Both the position numbers and the translations under genes were made by a program. Shown piece by piece: positions 7,537-12,289 of a stretch of DNA of 12,289 nt (positions within the stretch are counted from its first letter, which is position 1; each line of letters starts with the position of its first letter). This stretch comes from Bacteroidales bacterium (GTDB taxonomy: Bacteria > Bacteroidota > Bacteroidia > Bacteroidales > WCHB1-69). The stretch covers positions 1 to 12,289 of the forward strand of contig JAGCRI010000044.1 in the NCBI GenBank assembly GCA_017964755.1, given 5' to 3'. The notes beneath the pieces are model-generated. The model was not told where the DNA came from. It worked only from the letters and a program-made list of their open reading frames with translations, and did no database searches.

Positions 7537-9051
7537 ATGGATGACTCAAAAAAATCAAGTTCATTAACGAGATTACTCAGTCAGACAGCAATTTACGGAC
7601 TGAGTAGCATTATCGGACGATTCCTTAACTATTTTCTCGTTCCGCTTTACACTTACAAGATTGCGGCGGCAAGCGGTGGCTACGGCGTTGTAACTAATAT
7701 TTACGCTTATACTGCACTGCTTTTAGTCATTCTCACTTTCGGTATGGAGACCACCTTTTTCCGTTTCGCAAACAAAGATGGCGTGAATCCCGACAAAGCG
7801 TTCTCCACTGCCTCGCTCTCGGTTGGCTTCGTCTCTCTCATTTTCGCCATGTTCTGTATTATGTTCATAACGCCCATTTCCACATTGATGGGCTATGCAG
7901 ACCATCCCGAATATATTGGCATTATGTCTGTCGTGGTTGCTTTGGACGCATTTCAGGCCATATTGTTCGCGCGGTTGCGCCAGCAGAACCGTGCCGTGAA
8001 ATTCGCTGTGCTGAAACTCTCATTCATCTTCTTCAATATTTTGCTGAACTTGTTCGTCTGTTTGGTCGCCACGAAATTGAAAATGACAATGCCCAACCTG
8101 ATGGCTTGGTTTGACCCCGATTATTTAGTGGGTTATATTTTTATTGTCAACCTATTGTGTACGGCAAGCGTTACCTTCGGATTCATTCCTGAAATGAAAG
8201 CATTGCGCCTCGGTATTGATTTTTCTTTACTGAAACAGATGCTGAAATACACGTGGCCGCTGCTCCTTTTGGGGATATGCGGCATTTTGAACCAAGTCGC
8301 CGACAAAATTATATACAGGTATCTTGTTCCCGGACAAGAGGGTGAAGTGCAGCTCGGCATCTACGGAGCGTGCGTGAAAATCGCTATGATTATGGCAATG
8401 ATAACGCAGGCGTTCAGATACGCGTACGAGCCATTCGTTTTCAACGAAAACAAGGATAAAAACAGCAAGGAGAATCAGGCTAAAGTGATGAAATATTTCA
8501 TAATGTTCACCTTGTTCGCTTTTCTGGCTGTGATGTTCTATCTTGACCTGTTTAAATATATTATCAAAAATGACTATTGGGAAGGATTGCGTGTCGTGCC
8601 GATAGTGATGATGGCCGAAATATTCATGGGAATATATTTCAATCTTTCGTTCTGGTACAAACTCACCGACCGCACTCGCTGGGGCGCGATAATGTCAGGG
8701 ATAGGCTGTGCTGTGCTGCTCTCCATTAACATAATCTTTGTGCCAAAAGTCGGGTATGTGGCGTGTGCATGGGGCGGAGTTGCGGGTTACGGCGTTTGCA
8801 TGCTTCTTTCTTATTTCCTTTGCCAGAAATATTACAATGTTCCGTATGATATTATTGGTATTGCGGGATACTTCGCACTTGCTCTCGGATTGTATTTTCT
8901 AAGCACGCTGATACATTTTGAACATACTGCAGCGAGATTGGCTGTAAACACTGCACTGCTTCTCATTTACACTGCCGTAATACTGTACAATGAGCGCGCA
9001 TTGGTAAAACAAGCGGTAACTGCAATCAGAAAAAAGGTCCTGAAAAAATAA
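7537..9051 (+). CDS. Polysaccharide flippase of the MOP superfamily (Wzx-like)
   Basis: This is a 504-residue integral membrane protein with about 14 predicted helices, e.g. around 18-38, 52-70, 92-112, 127-147, 158-178, 198-217, 237-254, 274-295, 317-338, 350-372, 384-402, 405-429, 437-456 and 466-485. The start (TRLLSQTAIYGLSSIIGRFLNYFLVPLYT, residues 11-39) is typical of the polysaccharide biosynthesis/Wzx branch of MOP exporters, and the C-terminal half has the matching PolySacc_synt_C-like helices. Such proteins flip undecaprenyl-linked glycans across the inner membrane. No glycosyltransferases lie in the window, so the substrate cannot be guessed; O-antigen, capsule or a protein-linked glycan are all possible. 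The C-terminus is basic (RKKVLKK). As I recall, a flippase directly after dut is common in Bacteroides. The gene ends 3 bases from the stop of a convergent gene. Confidence 0.9.
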   Translation: MDDSKKSSSLTRLLSQTAIYGLSSIIGRFLNYFLVPLYTYKIAAASGGYGVVTNIYAYTALLLVILTFGMETTFFRFANKDGVNPDKAFSTASLSVGFVSLIFAMFCIMFITPISTLMGYADHPEYIGIMSVVVALDAFQAILFARLRQQNRAVKFAVLKLSFIFFNILLNLFVCLVATKLKMTMPNLMAWFDPDYLVGYIFIVNLLCTASVTFGFIPEMKALRLGIDFSLLKQMLKYTWPLLLLGICGILNQVADKIIYRYLVPGQEGEVQLGIYGACVKIAMIMAMITQAFRYAYEPFVFNENKDKNSKENQAKVMKYFIMFTLFAFLAVMFYLDLFKYIIKNDYWEGLRVVPIVMMAEIFMGIYFNLSFWYKLTDRTRWGAIMSGIGCAVLLSINIIFVPKVGYVACAWGGVAGYGVCMLLSYFLCQKYYNVPYDIIGIAGYFALALGLYFLSTLIHFEHTAARLAVNTALLLIYTAVILYNERALVKQAVTAIRKKVLKK

Positions 9052-9054
9052 GAT

Positions 9055-9456
9055 TTACGATTCAGAAGTTAAGGGGCGCAACTGCTCCTCCAAAAATTCC
9101 GCAGCGTCTGCTACGCAATTCTCACACTCACGGAGCACTATCCTTGTGCCTGCCCCTTTCAACAATTTGCACTGTGTCGCCCCATTGCGCTGCTGGAATT
9201 GTGTCATAATCTGCCGCATGCCTTTTCGCGCCTGCGCTCTGTCCTTGACAACCAGCCCCAGCACAATTCCCGCACCGACAAGTGCTCCGCAGGTGCCTTC
9301 CATGTTGCCCATGCCCGAACCAAAAGCGCTGCCCAAAGCACGGCCTGTCTCCTCGTCAATCCCTGCCAAATCAGCGTAAGTGCAAATAATGGCCTGCGCA
9401 CAATTATGAGTGCCACACACCAACTTTTCAACTGCTATATGTTTTCTTGTCTCCAT
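9055..9456 (-). CDS. C_GCAxxG_C_C family cysteine-rich putative redox protein
   Basis: This small cytoplasmic protein has 133 residues. Its seven cysteines lie at 14, 19, 25, 56, 96, 111 and 114. The pattern CGTHNCAQA, then GSGMGNMEGTCGALVGA, then a late CENC pair matches the C_GCAxxG_C_C family (Pfam Putative redox-active protein, TIGR01909). That family is widespread in anaerobes and its function is not established; metal or cluster binding or disulfide chemistry are guesses from the Cys pattern. The family's GCA triplet reads NCA here. No signal peptide is present; the glycine-rich stretch at 59-68 probably packs in a helical bundle and is not a membrane segment. The gene starts 21 bases after the glsB-like stop and is probably the last gene of that operon. 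Its stop lies 3 bases from the stop of the convergent flippase gene. Confidence 0.9.
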   Translation of the reverse strand: METRKHIAVEKLVCGTHNCAQAIICTYADLAGIDEETGRALGSAFGSGMGNMEGTCGALVGAGIVLGLVVKDRAQARKGMRQIMTQFQQRNGATQCKLLKGAGTRIVLRECENCVADAAEFLEEQLRPLTSES

Positions 9457-9477
9457 TCTGAAATCAAAAAGTGAACC

Positions 9478-10542
9478 CTACCATTTACGACCGGCTTTCT
9501 TGAGAAACCGTTTCACTTTGCGGTACCGGCTGTCCAACCAGTTTTCTATCATCTCATTCACAATCTCCACGTCATCTTCGGCTTCGTCTCTGTGCCTTAT
9601 CGCATTTGAAAAACGGATGTACGCTCCGATATGGCGCCTCTTCTTTTCGTTGTAGATTGAATCGAACGGAATAAGCACACAGGTGTCCTCAATGTTGTGC
9701 ATCAGGCGGTTGACCGCTGTGCCGAACATAGTCATTTGCGAGGTGATGGAAATATAGACCGTCATATTCGGCGGAATGTGCACGCCCCTTTGTCTGGCAG
9801 TCAATTTAAGCAATTTATAGTCTTCCGCAAGGTCATCTTTATTAATTATCAAATCCATCAGTTCAGGGTCAGATTCAGGCATTATCACCTTATCATCCCA
9901 CGGGCGTACGAGTTCCTCATTGTCGCCAAAATGCTTCCAGAGGAAATGGTATATCAAATCTTTGACAATATGGTCGTAAGAAGGATATAAGGTAATCTTG
10001 CCAAAATAATAAAGCAGATTCGGATTTTTCATAATAATGGCGACCAGCCCATCCCAGAGGTTGTCGAAAACGAACATGGATTTTGCGCCATTTTTAGAAC
10101 TCTGATAGGCAGGGGAGACGAAATTGCGTCCGAGTTCCAACACGTGCGGCAGGTACTCGTCAATAAACTTCTGTGAAAAGCGGAACTGATGGGAACTGGC
10201 TATAACAGGCTGTCCATTTTCATCGAACACAGCATCAGAACCATAGAAAAAACGATACCCTCCGACTATCTCCTCGTTGTCGGGGTCCCATACAATAAGC
10301 TGTTTATAAGGATTTTCCATCTTGTCGTACTCATCAAGATCAATGGCATTGCCTGTAGAGCCGCCTGCCTCACGGAAAGTCAGCTCACGCAGCCTTCCAA
10401 TCTCTGTAACGACATTGGGAGAATCCTGCCATGTGACGATATAGAGCTCGTTGTGCCCTTTGTTAGTATCTTCAAGTTTTTTGGATTTTGTAAGTTCCGC
10501 CTTAATCAGTTCAACGGGGACGGGGTCAATTATTGTATTCAT
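9478..10542 (-). CDS. glsB: GNAT-type N-acyltransferase, GlsB-like (glycine lipid synthesis, first step)
   Basis: The 354-residue protein belongs to the OlsB/hemolysin-like acyltransferases of the GNAT fold. GRLRELTFREAGG (about 49-61) and the ELGRNFVSPAYQ block (136-147) are the shared signature; OlsB has a similar E-x-GR motif. A C-terminal region of about 150 residues ending in a basic tail (RKVKRFLKKAGRKW) could dock on the membrane or on acyl carrier protein. In Bacteroides thetaiotaomicron the homologue GlsB (BT_3459) N-acylates glycine with a 3-hydroxy fatty acid, the first step to glycine lipids and commendamide. The frame extends to a TTG at 10560 overlapping the upstream stop, but ATG 10542 gives MNTIIDPVPVELIK, which looks like the family start. 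It lies 14 bases after the glsA-like stop. The assignment rests on remembered family features plus the glsA neighbour; an ornithine-lipid role is the main alternative. Confidence 0.85.
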   Translation of the reverse strand: MNTIIDPVPVELIKAELTKSKKLEDTNKGHNELYIVTWQDSPNVVTEIGRLRELTFREAGGSTGNAIDLDEYDKMENPYKQLIVWDPDNEEIVGGYRFFYGSDAVFDENGQPVIASSHQFRFSQKFIDEYLPHVLELGRNFVSPAYQSSKNGAKSMFVFDNLWDGLVAIIMKNPNLLYYFGKITLYPSYDHIVKDLIYHFLWKHFGDNEELVRPWDDKVIMPESDPELMDLIINKDDLAEDYKLLKLTARQRGVHIPPNMTVYISITSQMTMFGTAVNRLMHNIEDTCVLIPFDSIYNEKKRRHIGAYIRFSNAIRHRDEAEDDVEIVNEMIENWLDSRYRKVKRFLKKAGRKW

Positions 10543-10556
10543 TCTTATAGAAATTG

Positions 10557-11414
10557 TCAATCAATAGTAGATGGCCATGGGTTAGAGACAATGCCGGCCA
10601 TATCAAGCATCGTCTTGTGTGCGAGGTCGCAAATACGCGCCACCTCTTCTTTTCGAGGCGCATCATGGTTTGGCACGATAGGATCACCCACACGGATGGT
10701 AATCAGGGGTTCGTCTTTGCAAAAGAGCTTGCGCCAGCCTGTGCGCGGCCTGAACGAAATCACCAATGGGACTATTGGCAGTGTGTATTTATAAGCCATA
10801 TTGAAGGCACCTGTCTTGAACGGCCTGAGCGGAGCATAGAATTTCCAGCTGCAACTTTCCGGAAATATATGTATCCACTGTTTATTCTCACGAATCTCAT
10901 CAAAGGCTTGGTCAAACTTCTTCAGTCCGCTATAGTTATCAGGAATGGCAATGCCGCCAACGGTTTTCATAAGGAATCCGTCCTTGCCGTTGAAAGGCAG
11001 CGCATACATGGGAATCCACACCCTACGGTAACGCATAGCATTCAGCACGCAAAGCATATCCCATCTGAAAACGTGATTGCAGACGGTCATCATACCGTTG
11101 GCCAAAAGCTTTTTATTCTTGCGCATTTTTTCACGGCCTTCAATCTTGAGGCCATAGCGAATACGGGTTGCAGGGAAAGCCAAAATCCAGATAAAGAAGT
11201 ATAAGATTGCACGTGATATTCTGAATTTCAGAGATTTATCAAGAAAAGTATATGTTCCGTCAAATTTCAAACCTCTGAATTGTCCACGAAGCGGGACCAT
11301 CTTTATAAACGGGTCTTCGCCGGAAAATTCCGCTGTGGGTGCAGGCACATACACTTCCTCCCTGACCTTAAAATTGCGATAAGCGGGGCCAAATGATGAA
11401 TAGTCCTTTAACAT
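10557..11414 (-). CDS. glsA: PlsC-type O-acyltransferase, GlsA-like (glycine lipid synthesis, second step)
   Basis: The 285-residue protein is a lysophosphatidate-acyltransferase-like enzyme. A hydrophobic segment at about 66-83 (ISRAILYFFIWILAFPA) should anchor it in the inner membrane. Acyltransferase motif I is NHVFRWD (His114, Asp119, the HX4D pair), motif II lies around KTVGGIAIP, motif III is IFPES (183-187), where most relatives have FPEG, and motif IV is LPIVPLVIS. In Bacteroides, GlsA adds a second acyl chain to the hydroxyl of N-acyl glycine. I chose ATG 11414. The frame reaches a TTG at 11516, but the good promoter at 11465-11494 lies inside that extension, and MLKDYSSFGPAYRNFKV is a more natural start. 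It leads the operon, followed by the glsB-like gene after 14 bases. A general glycerolipid acyltransferase is possible on sequence alone. Confidence 0.85.
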   Translation of the reverse strand: MLKDYSSFGPAYRNFKVREEVYVPAPTAEFSGEDPFIKMVPLRGQFRGLKFDGTYTFLDKSLKFRISRAILYFFIWILAFPATRIRYGLKIEGREKMRKNKKLLANGMMTVCNHVFRWDMLCVLNAMRYRRVWIPMYALPFNGKDGFLMKTVGGIAIPDNYSGLKKFDQAFDEIRENKQWIHIFPESCSWKFYAPLRPFKTGAFNMAYKYTLPIVPLVISFRPRTGWRKLFCKDEPLITIRVGDPIVPNHDAPRKEEVARICDLAHKTMLDMAGIVSNPWPSTID

Positions 11415-11464
11415 ATTAATTTTCAAATATTTGGCGGATATTTCAGGTATCCGCAACGAAACCG

Positions 11465-11494
11465 CAAAATTAATAATTTTTTTTATCTTTGCAA
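11465..11494 (-). promoter_or_regulatory. Promoter for the glsA-glsB operon (-33 and -7 elements)
   Basis: On the minus strand a TTG (11494-11492) is followed after 19 bases by TAATTTTG (11472-11465) and then C. This fits the Bacteroidota TTG / TAnnTTTG arrangement well and is the best promoter in the window. Transcription would start near 11458, leaving a leader of about 45 bases before ATG 11414. It interlocks with a candidate element for the divergent phosphopantetheinyl transferase gene. Confidence 0.65.
11484..11491 (+). promoter_or_regulatory. Candidate -7 element for the phosphopantetheinyl transferase gene
   Basis: TATCTTTG followed by C matches TAnnTTTG and lies 97 bases before ATG 11589. 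I see no TTG at the usual distance upstream. It abuts the -33 element of the opposite promoter, so polymerase could not occupy both sites at once. The resulting leader of roughly 90 bases holds no obvious riboswitch. Confidence 0.45.
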
Positions 11495-11588
11495 CACTAT
11501 TTTTTAAATATTGCAATCAAGGGAAAAAAGTTCTTCTTTTTGCTTGCAATACAAAAGTAACAGACACAGCCAACAGACGAAGCCGAAT

Positions 11589-12149
11589 ATGATTTATATC
11601 AACGAACACACAGAACTGCTTGACATTGAGACTGCATTGGCGAAGGTATCTGCACAGCGCCGTGAGCAAGCACTACGTTACTATCACGAAAATAGCCGAA
11701 AACTCTCTCTTGCCGTCTATCTTCTCCTGATGGAGGGTTTGGAAAAAGAATATGGCATCAGCGAACCGCCTGTATTCGAATATTTGGAAGGCGGCAAGCC
11801 CGTAATAAGCGGTCATCCGGAGATACATTTCAACTTCAGTCACTCGGGCAACGTGGCACTATGTGTTATCAGCGACCAACCTGTGGGTGCCGATGTGGAG
11901 ACATCTCGCAAGATTACGCCTTCACTGATAGCTTATACCATGAATGAGGAGGAACAGGCTTTGATAGATTCGGCGCCAGAAACACTGAAAGCCTTTCTCT
12001 CTCTTTGGACAAAAAAAGAGGCTGTGCTCAAACTCACAGGCGAAGGTATCCGCAACAATATGCGAATGGTATTGGCCGAAGCGGAAAAATACAAAATGGA
12101 AACCATTCAAACAGAAAACTATATATACTCTATCGCACAATATAAATGA
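11589..12149 (+). CDS. Sfp-type 4'-phosphopantetheinyl transferase
   Basis: The 186-residue enzyme transfers the phosphopantetheine arm of coenzyme A to a serine of a carrier protein, giving the holo form. The superfamily motifs are intact: FNFSHSGN (81-88), then PVGADVE (98-104) with the Mg-binding Asp102 and Glu104, then LWTKKEAVLKLTGEG (139-153) with Glu144 and Lys148. At 186 residues it is shorter than Bacillus Sfp (about 224) because the N-terminus and the end are trimmed, so it may serve fatty-acid ACP and not a large synthase; I see no polyketide or peptide synthase here. I chose ATG 11589 because the frame's extension to a TTG at 11511 is unlike the family and lies just past the putative -7 element. 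It is divergent from the glsA-glsB-like operon, whose enzymes probably use acyl-ACP. Confidence 0.92.
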   Translation: MIYINEHTELLDIETALAKVSAQRREQALRYYHENSRKLSLAVYLLLMEGLEKEYGISEPPVFEYLEGGKPVISGHPEIHFNFSHSGNVALCVISDQPVGADVETSRKITPSLIAYTMNEEEQALIDSAPETLKAFLSLWTKKEAVLKLTGEGIRNNMRMVLAEAEKYKMETIQTENYIYSIAQYK

Positions 12150-12289
12150 TCACTTGTAATTAATTGATTTAATGTTAATTATACATAACAAATGTGTTAA
12201 AATTATTCAAACTGCAAATAAAGTAAGTTATCTCTAAATAATTAAACGAAATCAGCATGAAAAACACAGCACCACTATCAAAATGACAA
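12150..12289 (+). other. AT-rich intergenic end of window, no supported gene
   Basis: These 140 bases follow the phosphopantetheinyl transferase stop and are strongly AT-rich. They hold an all-A/T inverted repeat (12157-12163 with 12175-12181) too weak to call a terminator. Near the edge a nine-codon frame (ATG 12257, stop 12284-12286) overlaps another ATG at 12283, which could begin a gene running off the window. Neither frame can be judged from what is visible. Confidence 0.5.

Noticed and set aside
10543..10560. TTG start of the glsB-like gene overlapping the upstream stop
   Set aside because: ATG 10542 in the same frame gives a family-like N-terminus, and TTG starts are uncommon.
10189..11204. 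Long plus-strand frames opposite glsA and glsB
   Set aside because: They lie opposite well-supported acyltransferase genes and show no domain.
11415..11516. 34-residue TTG-started extension of the glsA-like protein
   Set aside because: It spans the best promoter in the window and an AT-rich region, so it is probably untranslated.
11511..11588. 26-residue TTG-started extension of the phosphopantetheinyl transferase
   Set aside because: It is unlike the family, and an ATG at 11589 gives a normal start.
12157..12181. 7-base inverted repeat with an 11-base loop after the phosphopantetheinyl transferase gene
   Set aside because: It is entirely A/T, so the stem would be weak, and no clean T-tract follows; such repeats arise by chance in AT-rich DNA.

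Overview
The window looks like chromosomal DNA from the phylum Bacteroidota, most likely order Bacteroidales. Three things point there. Secreted lipoproteins have the short signal peptides and Cys lipoboxes usual in the group. Several gene starts are preceded by TAnnTTTG (-7) promoter elements instead of TATAAT boxes, and by A-rich leaders instead of strong Shine-Dalgarno sites. The gene content (S46 dipeptidyl-peptidase, CotH-type lipoprotein, paired glycine-lipid acyltransferases) also fits. I cannot name the genus. There is no sign of a phage, IS element, CRISPR array, tRNA or rRNA; it reads as densely packed core genome.

Layout. (1) 1-2521, minus strand: three putative outer-membrane or periplasmic lipoproteins. 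In transcription order these are a CotH-like kinase-fold protein, a small FKBP-like protein with a degenerate active site, and a tandem-FKBP protein cut by the left edge. The two FKBP genes probably form one operon. (2) 2522-2633: a divergent promoter region with one -7 element facing each way. (3) 2634-9051, plus strand: lysS, a membrane-anchored acidic protein of unknown function, a DPP11-type S46 peptidase, dut, and a MOP-family polysaccharide flippase, with gaps of 8 to 45 bases, so probably co-transcribed at least in part. (4) 9055-11414, minus strand: an operon read from the right, with a PlsC-type O-acyltransferase (glsA-like), a GNAT-type N-acyltransferase (glsB-like) and a C_GCAxxG_C_C cysteine-rich protein. 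It meets the flippase gene tail to tail with only 3 bases between stop codons. (5) 11415-11588: a compact divergent promoter region. (6) 11589-12149, plus strand: a Sfp-type 4'-phosphopantetheinyl transferase. (7) 12150-12289: AT-rich, with no supported gene.

How the genes may work together. The right-hand block is the most coherent. glsB and glsA homologues make glycine lipids (N-acyl glycine, then an O-acylated form) in Bacteroides. Such N-acyltransferases are expected to use acyl-ACP, and the divergently transcribed phosphopantetheinyl transferase makes holo-carrier proteins. The left and middle blocks concern the cell envelope: periplasmic folding factors, a secreted kinase-like lipoprotein, a peptidase that feeds on acidic dipeptides, and a glycan flippase, mixed with housekeeping lysS and dut. 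No wholly new system is evident. The best leads are the glycine-lipid/phosphopantetheinyl transferase/Cys-rich protein neighbourhood with its interlocked promoters, the tandem FKBP with one degenerate domain, and the uncharacterised membrane protein between lysS and the peptidase.
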